A DNA stretch of 64,000 nucleotides from the NCBI RefSeq assembly GCF_015291645.1, contig NZ_CP030055.1, forward strand, positions 3,286,001 to 3,350,000, given 5' to 3'. Under the pieces are notes generated by a model. It made no database searches. It was not told the DNA's origin and saw nothing but the letters and a program-made list of their open reading frames with translations. The DNA comes from Bradyrhizobium sp. CCBAU 53340. GTDB taxonomy: Bacteria > Pseudomonadota > Alphaproteobacteria > Rhizobiales > Xanthobacteraceae. The first letter of the stretch is position 1. Every line of letters starts with the position of its first letter. Below, one piece after another: positions 18,257 to 27,017 of the stretch. The translations under genes were made by a program, and so were the position numbers.

Positions 18257-19278
18257 ATTCCAAAGCCCTCACCAAGCTCGCGTCGGCCAGCGCCGTTGCC
18301 TTGTCGCTTGGGCTTGCCGGATGCGCCACCAAGCTCAATCTCGAAGCGCCCTATGATGAGATGACATTTGAAAAGGCCCTTCCAGAGAGCGATTCGCCGG
18401 CGCCGGTGCAAGTCGTCGAAACACCCAAGGTCCTGCCGTTGCCTGGCCAGCTGAAGCCTCTTCCGACGAAGGCAGCCAAGGAGGAGAAACTGCCGCCCGA
18501 GCAGGCGATCGCGAAAGCGAACAAGGCCGCGCGGATGGAGCCCACACGCGCCGGGTATATCAACGCCATCCAAGTTTATCCCTGGACAGAAGGAGCGCTC
18601 TACCGGCTTTATGCAAGCCCGGAGAAAGTCTCAACCATCGCGCTGCAGCCGGGCGAGGAACTGATCGACGTTTCCACGGGCGATACGGTTCGCTGGGTCG
18701 TCGGCGATACATCAAGCGGGCAGGGGAGCTCGCGGCGCGTGCATATCCTGGTCAAGCCAACGCTTCCGGACATTCAGACCAACCTCGTGGTGCTGACGGA
18801 CCGGCGCGCCTATCACCTCGAGCTCGTCTCGACCAAGCAGACCTACATGGCGTCCATCTCATGGACGTATCCGACTGATACGCTCGTCGCTCTTCACAAG
18901 CAGAACGCCGCCGCCCAGCAGGCCGAAGAGAGGATCGCCGATCGCGGGGTGCGGCTCGACAGCCTGAATTTCCGCTATCGCATCGAAGGTGACGATCCTC
19001 CGTGGCGGCCGGTGCGCGCTTTCGATGACGGCCGCAAGGTCTATATCCAGATGCCGTCCGGCCTGTCGCAAGGCGAAGCGCCGCCTTTGTTCGTTGCCGG
19101 AGCCGATGGCCGGCCAAACCTCGTCAACTACCGGGTCCGCGGTTCCTACTACATCGTCGATCGGATGTTCGGCGCCGCTGAGCTTCGCCTTGGCGAAGAT
19201 CCTCAGCGCATCGTCCGGATCATCCGCATCGACGCGCGGCCGGTGTCTCAGATCTTCGGTACCGGGAGCGCTTCATGA
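18253..19278 (+). CDS. trbG: Conjugal transfer lipoprotein TrbG (VirB9 family)
   Basis: An outer-membrane core component, 341 aa. The signal peptide ends in a lipobox LGLAGC, with the acylated cysteine near residue 24. The VirB9-like domain follows, with YPWTEGALYRLYASPEKVS and the C-terminal KVYIQMP and YYIVDRMF words typical of this family. It overlaps trbF and trbI by four bases each. Confidence 0.94.
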   Translation: MNSKALTKLASASAVALSLGLAGCATKLNLEAPYDEMTFEKALPESDSPAPVQVVETPKVLPLPGQLKPLPTKAAKEEKLPPEQAIAKANKAARMEPTRAGYINAIQVYPWTEGALYRLYASPEKVSTIALQPGEELIDVSTGDTVRWVVGDTSSGQGSSRRVHILVKPTLPDIQTNLVVLTDRRAYHLELVSTKQTYMASISWTYPTDTLVALHKQNAAAQQAEERIADRGVRLDSLNFRYRIEGDDPPWRPVRAFDDGRKVYIQMPSGLSQGEAPPLFVAGADGRPNLVNYRVRGSYYIVDRMFGAAELRLGEDPQRIVRIIRIDARPVSQIFGTGSAS

Positions 19279-20576
19279 CGACAGGGTCGGATCAGGATCC
19301 GGAGCCGCTGGAACTGCGGGCACGGCCGCGGCCCGTGCGGCGCCTCAACAGGCGTGCGCTCATGATCGGCTGCGCTGTTGCTGCGCTGTTCGTCGGCGGA
19401 GCGATACTCATTGCGCTCAAACCAAATTCCTTCAAGCAGTCTGGGCGAACAGAGCTGTACAACACCGACCGCAAGCAGACCGCCGAGGGGCTGAGCAAGC
19501 TGCCAAAGTCCTATGAGGAGTTGCCGCTATCGACGCCGCGGCTTGGACCGCCATCGCCTGGGGACATTGGCCGGGCCTTTGCTGAGAACGAGAAGAAGGC
19601 TGGCGTCGCGCCGGACGCTGGCTTCCGAACCAATCCGGAGGAAGACGCCGAACGGGCTGAGCGGATCCGCCAGACGCGAGTCGCTCAGCAGGCAAAGGAG
19701 TCGGGCTTGTTCGTCCGCTTGTCGGAGAAGCAGGAGAAGCGGAAGCAGACAAGCACGACCGAAGCAGCGGCTGCTGCTGCCCCATCCGCATTCCGGCCTT
19801 CCACGCCCGACACAGGGCCATCTGCTGCGGAACTCGCAAAGACTGCGCAGGCAATGATCGACCGATCCAGCGAGATCATCCCCTCGTCGCAGGCGCGAAA
19901 GCTTGCCTTCGTGGGAGCGAAGGCCGATACGGAGACCACGAATCCCCATGCGCTCAAGCCGGCGCCATCGCGCTATGCCGTGATGGCGGGGTCCATCATC
20001 CCGGCTAGTCTCGTCACGGCGCTCAACTCCGACCTGCCAGGGACCACCATCGGTCAGGTCACCGAGAACGTCTACGACACGATGACAGGCGAGCATCTCC
20101 TAATCCCCCAGGGGACAAGGATCGTGGGCAAGTACGACAGCGTGGTCGCTTTCGGTCAGAAGCGGGCGCTAGTCGTCTGGACGAGACTCATCCTGCCGAA
20201 CGGGAATTCGATCGTGATCGAGAACCTTCCGGCTACAGATGTCGCAGGCTATGCCGGGCTCGAGGACCAGGTGGATTTCCATACCTGGCAGTTGCTCAAG
20301 GGAGTGGCCCTTGCGACCCTGATTGGGGTGGGGACACAGCTATCGATCGGCAACGACGAGAGCGATCTCGTTAAGGCGCTGCGAGAAAGCACCCAACAAA
20401 CGACCAATCGCGCCGGCCAGCGCCTGGTGGAGCGCGAGCTCGACGTGCAGCCGACGATCACGGTGCGGCCGGGTTGGCCGTTGCGGGTGATTGTTTCGAA
20501 AGACTTGGTGCTGAAGCCTTACCAGGACGCTCAGACAATTGCCCAGGACGTTCAGACAATTGCGAAGGGCAGGTGA
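19275..20576 (+). CDS. trbI: Conjugal transfer protein TrbI (VirB10 family)
   Basis: It spans inner and outer membranes and gates the channel. 433 aa: a short cytoplasmic N-terminus, one membrane helix (about residues 30-48), a charged and Ala/Pro-rich periplasmic linker, and the conserved C-terminal beta-barrel domain from about residue 235 (YAVMAGSIIPASLVTALNSD; later LLIPQGTRIVGKYDS). DUF2274 follows after three bases. Confidence 0.95.
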   Translation: MTTGSDQDPEPLELRARPRPVRRLNRRALMIGCAVAALFVGGAILIALKPNSFKQSGRTELYNTDRKQTAEGLSKLPKSYEELPLSTPRLGPPSPGDIGRAFAENEKKAGVAPDAGFRTNPEEDAERAERIRQTRVAQQAKESGLFVRLSEKQEKRKQTSTTEAAAAAAPSAFRPSTPDTGPSAAELAKTAQAMIDRSSEIIPSSQARKLAFVGAKADTETTNPHALKPAPSRYAVMAGSIIPASLVTALNSDLPGTTIGQVTENVYDTMTGEHLLIPQGTRIVGKYDSVVAFGQKRALVVWTRLILPNGNSIVIENLPATDVAGYAGLEDQVDFHTWQLLKGVALATLIGVGTQLSIGNDESDLVKALRESTQQTTNRAGQRLVERELDVQPTITVRPGWPLRVIVSKDLVLKPYQDAQTIAQDVQTIAKGR

Positions 20577-20579
20577 AAG

Positions 20580-20807
20580 ATGAAGCTTGCGAAGCTGCCT
20601 GATCGGACGCCCGTGAAGATGAACGTTGTATTTACGCCAAGCCTGGCACAGAGGCTGCGCGAGTATGCTGCGTTCTATGCAGAAACCTACGGCAACAAGG
20701 AGGAAGTAGCTGAGCTGATACCGTTCATGCTCGAGGCATTTCTCGATGGCGATGCCGATTTTCGAAGGAGTAGGAGATCGGCGGCCACAGACATCGCACC
20801 ACCTTAG
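20580..20807 (+). CDS. DUF2274 protein following trbI
   Basis: A 75-aa protein of the kind that regularly closes trb operons in these elements. It contains LPDRTPVKMNVVFTPSLAQRLREYAAFY and a predicted ribbon-helix-helix-like layout (a strand, then two helices), so it may bind DNA. The molecular role is not established. It starts three bases after trbI and is clearly part of the operon. Confidence 0.82.
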   Translation: MKLAKLPDRTPVKMNVVFTPSLAQRLREYAAFYAETYGNKEEVAELIPFMLEAFLDGDADFRRSRRSAATDIAPP

Positions 20808-20817
20808 TATATGGCTG

Positions 20818-21261
20818 TTAAGTCGCCGCCGGCTCTATTGTAGCGATCGCGCGCTCCACAGCCCAGACTGACTTCTGCAGCCTTTCAAGCAGCAGTTTTA
20901 GTTCGCCCTCTTTCGCCTCCTCCATGTGTAGGTTGTTGCGCCGCAGGAGTGCGTCAACGAGCTCATCAAGTGAGATAGTGCTCTTTGAAGGGCTACAATC
21001 AGACGTCGTACCACTCGCGATGGAACAAATTTCTCCAGTAGATGATAGGCTTATTTCGACTGAGACGCTCTCCATGATGGAGCGTTCGATCAATTCGACA
21101 GGAAGCTCGATGGAAACAACAACTGTCCCACTCGAGACATCTCTATATCCAACCGTAGAAGTGCTCTTTCCAACTTCCGCGAAGGGGCGAAGAGCCAACG
21201 TTTCATCTCGCCACATGACAAGATCTTCCGAGTTGATGTTGCCTTGATTGTGGAATCTCAT
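20818..21261 (-). CDS. Hypothetical protein, 147 aa
   Basis: Not recognised. A Ser/Thr- and Glu-rich protein. The middle part (TVVVSIELPVELIERSIM) looks like beta strand and helix, and the C-terminal 50 residues are helical and charged (EEAKEGELKLLLERLQKSVW). It converges on the trb operon, ending 11 bases from it. It is divergent from the small XRE regulator, with a palindrome between the two start sites that may control both. Confidence 0.55.
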   Translation of the reverse strand: MRFHNQGNINSEDLVMWRDETLALRPFAEVGKSTSTVGYRDVSSGTVVVSIELPVELIERSIMESVSVEISLSSTGEICSIASGTTSDCSPSKSTISLDELVDALLRRNNLHMEEAKEGELKLLLERLQKSVWAVERAIATIEPAAT

Positions 21262-21264
21262 TGA

Positions 21265-21282
21265 TAGGGACTATAATCCCTA
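21265..21282. promoter_or_regulatory. Operator-like palindrome TAGGGA-N6-TCCCTA
   Basis: Perfect 6-bp arms around CTATAA lie between the divergent 147-aa gene and the XRE gene. A further GACTATA follows directly, overlapping a likely -10 element. It is a good candidate binding site for the neighbouring XRE protein. Binding is inferred. Confidence 0.5.
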
Positions 21283-21315
21283 GAGACTATATGCCCGACC
21301 GTATTCGATCCTGCA

Positions 21316-21525
21316 ATGCAGGATTGGCGCAAAATCGTCGGCAAAAACGTCCGGAGGATTCGCCAAGAACGGGGAATAACCCAGGAGAAGCTTGCCTTCG
21401 AAGCCGAGATAGATCTGACCTATGTCGGAGGCATTGAGCGTGGAAAACGCAATCCAAGCCTCCTCGTTTTGGCTCGAATAGCCGAAGCGCTCTCCGTGCA
21501 TTTGACGAAGTTGCTCGCTGAGTAA
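21316..21525 (+). CDS. Small XRE-family helix-turn-helix regulator
   Basis: 69 aa, almost entirely a Cro/C1-type helix-turn-helix: VGKNVRRIRQERGITQEKLA, then ERGKRNPSLLVLARIAEAL. This size is typical of compact regulators on rhizobial mobile elements. The start codon lies inside a short palindrome (CCTGCA-A-TGCAGG), and no strong ribosome site is visible. It may control the cargo or its own divergent neighbour. Confidence 0.88.
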   Translation: MQDWRKIVGKNVRRIRQERGITQEKLAFEAEIDLTYVGGIERGKRNPSLLVLARIAEALSVHLTKLLAE

Positions 21526-21862
21526 CTGCGGCAGTCAACGTCTAATTTAGTGCCTTTTGCTCCAATGGTTCGCGGTCGTCTTCGAAATCGCGATTGAGGT
21601 CGATCAACCACAAGCGAGTAGGCAACACCATCTGACCAGGGGAACGGTCCAAGGTGATAACGTCGACCTGATGGAGGCGTAGTGGCGGACTGTGGGCGGC
21701 TCGGCCTCGGGCGAATCCAGCGCTCCAAAGAAAAACGCAAAGAGGCCGCGAAAGGCGGGCAGAAGGAAAGACGGCGAAAGAAAGCGCAATGACGAAGACG
21801 GCGGCGGGCTGACGAAGAAAATCTGCATAACGCTGCGCGGTCTGCGCTCTTCGTCCTTCTGC
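21526..21862. other. Gap after the XRE gene
   Basis: About 340 bases. Short frames here read as Lys/Arg-rich low-complexity sequence. I see no gene or RNA I can support. Confidence 0.35.
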
Positions 21863-22468
21863 TTACTCGACGGTCAGATTCGTTTTCTCCGAGACGTCAT
21901 TGGCATTCGCCTGCAGTAAGCTTCGCATAGCGCGTGCTGCCGGGACGAACGCCTTTTCGTACGTGAAGGCATGCCAGTCGATATTTTCTCGGGCACCCAA
22001 CTTGTCTTGGTGAAGCTTGTCTCTGACGCTCATCGCACTGCCGACGTCCGCATCGAGACCCAATGTCGCCTCGGGATCGAACTTCTTCACTAACGACGGC
22101 CTCCACTGACGCGTCTCGATGCGATCGCTTGCCGACCCATCCCGCCCGTTTTCGACGAGCCAGAGTGCCGAGCCTAGTCCTTCGCAGATTGAAAACGTGC
22201 CGACGCAGAATTCGAAGTTTAGCATCTGGAAGTAGGGCTCGAACAAAAGCGACTTACCGTTGCCGCGCTTGGCATGCGGAACGATCAGAGCAGCCTTCAT
22301 CTCCAACGCAACCAGAATGTGTTTGAGATTTGAGACAAGCCGATCTTGCACCACCTGAGCAAGGCCTGCCGGAAGACATTTCCTGATCCATGCTTCCCAA
22401 TCGGATGAACTGGAGAGGTTGACATATCCGTCTGGCTGACTCGGCAATTCGATGAGGTGAAACTTCAA
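21863..22468 (-). CDS. Hypothetical protein, 201 aa
   Basis: Not recognised. It is soluble with a well-balanced composition. A central region contains AALIVPHAKRGNGKSLLFEPYFQ, followed by aromatic-rich NFEFCVGTFSICEGLGSALWL, which looks like a folded core; the C-terminus is helical. The start is a TTG (22468) overlapping the stop of a possible small upstream frame. It is divergent from the large nuclease-PIN gene and may share its promoter region. Confidence 0.6.
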   Translation of the reverse strand: MKFHLIELPSQPDGYVNLSSSSDWEAWIRKCLPAGLAQVVQDRLVSNLKHILVALEMKAALIVPHAKRGNGKSLLFEPYFQMLNFEFCVGTFSICEGLGSALWLVENGRDGSASDRIETRQWRPSLVKKFDPEATLGLDADVGSAMSVRDKLHQDKLGARENIDWHAFTYEKAFVPAARAMRSLLQANANDVSEKTNLTVE

Positions 22469-22635
22469 TCTTGCCTCCGAATAAGGAGGGGTTCCATGGA
22501 AGAAACCGGCTCGCCGCGATCAAGAGCCGCTGAAATGTCCTCTTTTTTGTCCCCTAAGTGTTTTGTCATAACCATAATTATATCAGATAGATACGAAAAT
22601 TTCACCCAGGAAGTTGAGCCGATCAAAGTCCTCAT
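22465..22635 (-). CDS. Possible small protein upstream of the 201-aa gene
   Basis: A 56-codon frame from an ATG (MRTLIGSTSW onward) that ends in a four-base overlap (TTGA) with the next gene on the same strand. The composition is protein-like (KFSYLSDIIMVMTKHLGDKK), and the same frame stays open upstream. No family is seen. Coupling to the downstream start is the main argument for it. Confidence 0.3.
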   Translation of the reverse strand: MRTLIGSTSWVKFSYLSDIIMVMTKHLGDKKEDISAALDRGEPVSSMEPLLIRRQD

Positions 22636-22754
22636 AAATGTCCACCTTTCAAGAGGTTGAAGAACTCCAATCTTCGCCAATACATTGAAATTGTTCTCAA
22701 AATGTTCTTTAGGTCTACCCTCCGCCCCAGATGGTGAGTCGAAACAATCGGTCC

Positions 22755-25700
22755 ATGTCTGACGAACAACTTCATCCGCCGGCAAGCTGGGACAAATTCG
22801 AGGAGATCTGCGCCGATCTCTTTTCGCGCATTTGGAATGACCCAGAACTCGTTCGTTACGGGCGAAGCGGCCAGCGGCAAAAGGGTGTCGACATATACGG
22901 AAAGCCAAACGGCGCCGACGCCGGCGTTCAATGCAAAGGAAAACGCGTTTGGCCGCCGACGAAGCTAACAATTGCGGAAATTAATGCGGAGATCGAAGAA
23001 GCCAAGAAATTCCGTCCTGCGCTCAAGACCTACATTATCGCAACCACCGCTGATAACGACGTCGCCGTCACTGACCACGTCAATGCGATTTCCGAGAAAC
23101 ATGCGGAAGAGGGGCTTTTCCGCGTAACTGTCTTCGGCTGGCGTGAGCTCACGCGCCGCATTGATGATTTTCCTTACCTAAAAGAAAAGCACTTCGATAT
23201 TATCACGCTTCGGCAAATGAAGCGCTCAATGCCGGACGAGATTGCCGAGCGTGTTGTCGAAGGATTGAAAAACGCAAATATCGTCATTCCTGCCGGCGTG
23301 GATCATGCGACGCAGCCCAAATCCACTATTCTTGATGAAGGCCTCGCCGAAGCAATCGAACGTGATGTCGCGCACCGCTATGAGCGAGCCCTTCAACGTT
23401 CCATCTTCCCTGAGTTAAGCAAACAGGATGAATTGGCGCAGCTTGCGGTCGAGATCATTGACAGCAAGGGCTCAGCCCCGTCATCCGGACTACGGCGCAC
23501 CATCTTACTGCGAGCCGCAAGGTCCGCCGCCGCTCGCGGCAATCTGATAAATGCGCGCAGTTTTTTGACCGCCGGCCAGAACCTTTCAGGCGCCGATTCC
23601 GACGCGCCAGCCCGCGCGCGCCTCGCAGTCGCCGAAGGCAACATCAATGAAGCGATTCAGATATTGCGCGACCTCTCCGACGCGGATTCGCGCTCGGTTC
23701 TTTTAAGCATTCTGGCAAAGGACCGAGGCGAAGATCAGGCTGTCGCTTGGATGACCGAGAACAAGGTGTCACCCGCGCAGCTAACCGCCTTGGGCATTTT
23801 TACTCTCTGCACGATCTACCTGAAGAAGGGGGACCTGGACTCCGTCAGTCGAGTTCTGGCTCAAGTGACGCCGGCGCAGTTCAAAGAGCTTCCCTATTTG
23901 CATTTTCTGAGGGGGGCCATCAGTTTCACGCGGCTGCTGCCGGTAACGGAACAGGCAACAGCCCTCAGCGGCCTCCCTCTGGATGTGCGCAACGCGCGGC
24001 CCGTTATAGGTGGGCAGGAACTTTCCGTCATCCTCGATGCCGCGATCGACGACTTTCGCGAGGCTCTTCCCTACGCCATAACCCTCAGCCTCACGCATGC
24101 CCCGCGGCTTATTCAGTTTTATATCAGATGGTGCGAGTTATTACATCCGACCCGTAAACAAGCCGCGCTCGCGCAGCTTCGCAGCGACATGGAGGACAAC
24201 GCGCGCGCAGTCGCCAATGTGCAATATGCGTTTGCCTATCTCGATGGCTATTCGCCAGCAGCACTCGAAACCTATCTTCAGCGCCGCGACGCTCTCGGTG
24301 GATTGAACGATGACGAACTCCGCGCCGCGTTTGTCATAAGCTTGAACAAGAATGACGCGTCCGGCCTCGCTTCGCTGATCGCCGCGAAGCGCCAGCAAGC
24401 CGAGGCCTCGTTTGGCAAAAATGGCATTCTTTCGCTTGAAATTCAGGCGCTCGCAAAAAGTGGCGATGCGACGTCGGCGAAAATAGTCCTCGAAGACAAT
24501 CTCGAGCTCTTCGATTCGGGCCAAGTCGCTAGCTTTCGCGCGGAGATCGCGAAAGCGGAAGGCGCCGATCCGGTCGCCGAACATTTGCGTCTCTATGAAA
24601 AGGAGAAGACGCCCGAAACTCTACGGGCACTCGTCGACGTCCTCGTTTCAAAAAAGGACCATGTCGGCATTGCCAAATACGCCAAATTGCTGTTTGCCGC
24701 GACCAAAGATCCGCGCGACATCGCACTGGCCGCGGAAGCCGAAATGCGCGCCGGGCTTGGTGACGATTTCGTCCGCACATTTGAGCTCAATCCTTCCTTG
24801 CAGGATCATCCGCCGTTCCTGCGATACTACGCATGGCAGTTGTTTCGCCTCGGCCGGGTGCGTGAAGCGAAGGCGATTACAGAACGTATCGAGAAGAACG
24901 ATGCGGCACATCGCGATCTGCAACTCGAAGCCGCGATCGCGATCGAAACCGGCGAATGGGAATCGCTCGCGGGTCCATTGGCGGCTACACTTGATCCCTC
25001 ACAGGACTCGAACGGCCTCACACTCATCCGCGCTGCCCATCTCTCGCAGGCGTCGAGCCAAGGGCCGCTGATGGATCTTATTGCCGCCGCCATCGCAAAG
25101 GGCGGTGACGACCCAAATGTCCTGCTGGGCGGTTACTTCCTCTATGTCGAACAAGGGCTCGAAGAGGAGCGCGCGGAATCGCACGAGTGGTTCCGAAAGG
25201 CGCTTGCCCTTTCCGGCCCCGACGGGCCACTTCAATCCTTTGAGATCAAGGATCTTCTCGCGCAGCAGACGGATTGGGATCAGCACACGCGCTTCGTTAG
25301 CGCGAAGGTGGTTGCGGGTGAGTTTCCGCTTGCGGTTGCTGCGCCAGGTTTGCGAACAACCTTGGTCGATATCGTTCTTCGAAATCTGATCCGCAATGCC
25401 GCGATGACTGATGCCCGGCGAAAGGTCGCTCTGCCACTCTTTGCCGGCAACCGGCTTCCGACGCCCCCTGGCCTGACGACGTCCCTTGCGCTGGACATCA
25501 CGGCGCTCCTTGTGCTCGGCTGGCTCGGCATCCTGCCCCTGATCCTCGCGACTTTCCCCAACGTCATTCTGCCGGGCGGTGTCTTTGCGGAACTCTTCGA
25601 AGGACGACGTCGGATACGCCGCGGACAAAAGACGCGGCTGCGGAAGTCAATCGAAATACGCGAGGCCATTGCGAAGGGGCAGATCAAGGTCTTGCGTTCG

Positions 25701-27017
25701 CCGGCCCTCGTCCAGGATGCCTTGACCGCCGAAATTGGCGTTGAGCTCAGCGCGCTCCTCCGCGAAGCAAAAGCAGCAGACGGAATCGTTATCCGGCCAG
25801 CGCCGATTGCGCGTGTTGGCCTCGCAGAGACCGGCGACGCTGACATGAGCGCTCATGAGGATCGCTTGTCCGACATGCATAGCCTGCTGAAAGTGTTGGC
25901 TGATCAGAATGCAATTGATGAAGAGGCGGAGAAGTCTGCCAAGCAGTATTTTGGTCTTCAGGACAAGATGTGGGCTTCATCAGCGATACCTGACCCCGCG
26001 CGCCCGGTTTACCTGGATGGCTTAGCCCTCGCTTACCTGCAATATACCGGCCTGCTGCCCGCGTTTCTCCGTACATTCTCCGACGTTTACATCCATCAGT
26101 CGACTGAGGAAGAAGCCAACGCCTTGATCGAAGACGATCTGAACGTAGCTGAAGTGTTCCGCATCATCGACGATATTCGCTCCGCTGTACGGCGAGCCAA
26201 TGCGGCCGGACATGTTACGTTCGGAGCCCGACGTGCGCAGGCCAATGAGAATGATTTCGATGGCATGCAATCAAGTTTGAATCTGATTTCGGACCTGACC
26301 GATGTCGATGCTGTCGCCATCGACGATCGTGCTCTAAATAAGGAGCCCTTCGCGGCAGATACCGCTGGGCGCCGTGCGCGCTTGGTGACGACGCTGGACC
26401 TGATCGAAGAGCTCCGTACTCGCGGTGCGCTGACTGAAGAGCGATGCCGGGCGTTGCGCTACCGCCTGAGATCGGTCGGCGCCATGTTAATGCCAGTCAC
26501 GGCCAGCGAACTCGCGGCCGCCGCCAGACGTAATCGTCAGAACGAGGCTCCCGAGTTCAAGGCCATTCGCGATAGCCTTGATTTGGCACGGGTATCGGAG
26601 ACGCCACAATTTCCCGGCGAAATGCGCTGGTTCATGAGCTACGTGCAGGCAACTCGTATCTCTATCGCGCGCATCTGGAATGAAGAACCCGACGAGCAAC
26701 GCGCACGGATACTCGCGACAGCTATCTTCAATATGCGGATCGTCCCAGAAGACTGGCTCGGTCGTTGGGGCGATCATCCACCTTCCAATTGGGTGGACGC
26801 CGTCCGAAGCGCTTTGCTTGGCGGATTCGCGGTACCGGTCGAAATTGGTGACGACGACAAAATCGCGGCCTACCAAAAGTGGCTCGATGACGTCGTAATG
26901 GCCGATATCCGCTCCCTATCACCTGAACTCTATCAGAGGGTGGTCATCTATCTACGAAGCTTTGCGCTCACACCGTGGAGCAAGGACGAAGAAGATGCGG
27001 GGGACGAAAATGAATAG
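22755..27017 (+). CDS. PD-(D/E)XK nuclease - helical repeats - tandem PIN-like modules (giant defence-type protein)
   Basis: 1420 aa. The N-terminal 150 residues look like a restriction-endonuclease fold, with E16/E17 (KFEEICADLF), D46 (KGVDIYG) and Q59-x-K61 (VQCKGK). Residues about 200-900 are Ala/Leu-rich helical repeats of TPR type (for example YKLLFAATKDPRDIALAAEA-like units). Two similar PIN-like segments follow, near residues 910 (LALDITALLVLGWLG) and 1087 (VYLDGLALAYLQYTGLLP), each with an Asp at the strand end and a Glu after a second strand. ATG 22755 is preferred over 22731; neither has a strong ribosome site. Its stop overlaps the next start by eight bases. A role in phage or plasmid defence is inferred from the domains and the location. 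Confidence 0.7.
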   Translation: MSDEQLHPPASWDKFEEICADLFSRIWNDPELVRYGRSGQRQKGVDIYGKPNGADAGVQCKGKRVWPPTKLTIAEINAEIEEAKKFRPALKTYIIATTADNDVAVTDHVNAISEKHAEEGLFRVTVFGWRELTRRIDDFPYLKEKHFDIITLRQMKRSMPDEIAERVVEGLKNANIVIPAGVDHATQPKSTILDEGLAEAIERDVAHRYERALQRSIFPELSKQDELAQLAVEIIDSKGSAPSSGLRRTILLRAARSAAARGNLINARSFLTAGQNLSGADSDAPARARLAVAEGNINEAIQILRDLSDADSRSVLLSILAKDRGEDQAVAWMTENKVSPAQLTALGIFTLCTIYLKKGDLDSVSRVLAQVTPAQFKELPYLHFLRGAISFTRLLPVTEQATALSGLPLDVRNARPVIGGQELSVILDAAIDDFREALPYAITLSLTHAPRLIQFYIRWCELLHPTRKQAALAQLRSDMEDNARAVANVQYAFAYLDGYSPAALETYLQRRDALGGLNDDELRAAFVISLNKNDASGLASLIAAKRQQAEASFGKNGILSLEIQALAKSGDATSAKIVLEDNLELFDSGQVASFRAEIAKAEGADPVAEHLRLYEKEKTPETLRALVDVLVSKKDHVGIAKYAKLLFAATKDPRDIALAAEAEMRAGLGDDFVRTFELNPSLQDHPPFLRYYAWQLFRLGRVREAKAITERIEKNDAAHRDLQLEAAIAIETGEWESLAGPLAATLDPSQDSNGLTLIRAAHLSQASSQGPLMDLIAAAIAKGGDDPNVLLGGYFLYVEQGLEEERAESHEWFRKALALSGPDGPLQSFEIKDLLAQQTDWDQHTRFVSAKVVAGEFPLAVAAPGLRTTLVDIVLRNLIRNAAMTDARRKVALPLFAGNRLPTPPGLTTSLALDITALLVLGWLGILPLILATFPNVILPGGVFAELFEGRRRIRRGQKTRLRKSIEIREAIAKGQIKVLRSPALVQDALTAEIGVELSALLREAKAADGIVIRPAPIARVGLAETGDADMSAHEDRLSDMHSLLKVLADQNAIDEEAEKSAKQYFGLQDKMWASSAIPDPARPVYLDGLALAYLQYTGLLPAFLRTFSDVYIHQSTEEEANALIEDDLNVAEVFRIIDDIRSAVRRANAAGHVTFGARRAQANENDFDGMQSSLNLISDLTDVDAVAIDDRALNKEPFAADTAGRRARLVTTLDLIEELRTRGALTEERCRALRYRLRSVGAMLMPVTASELAAAARRNRQNEAPEFKAIRDSLDLARVSETPQFPGEMRWFMSYVQATRISIARIWNEEPDEQRARILATAIFNMRIVPEDWLGRWGDHPPSNWVDAVRSALLGGFAVPVEIGDDDKIAAYQKWLDDVVMADIRSLSPELYQRVVIYLRSFALTPWSKDEEDAGDENE

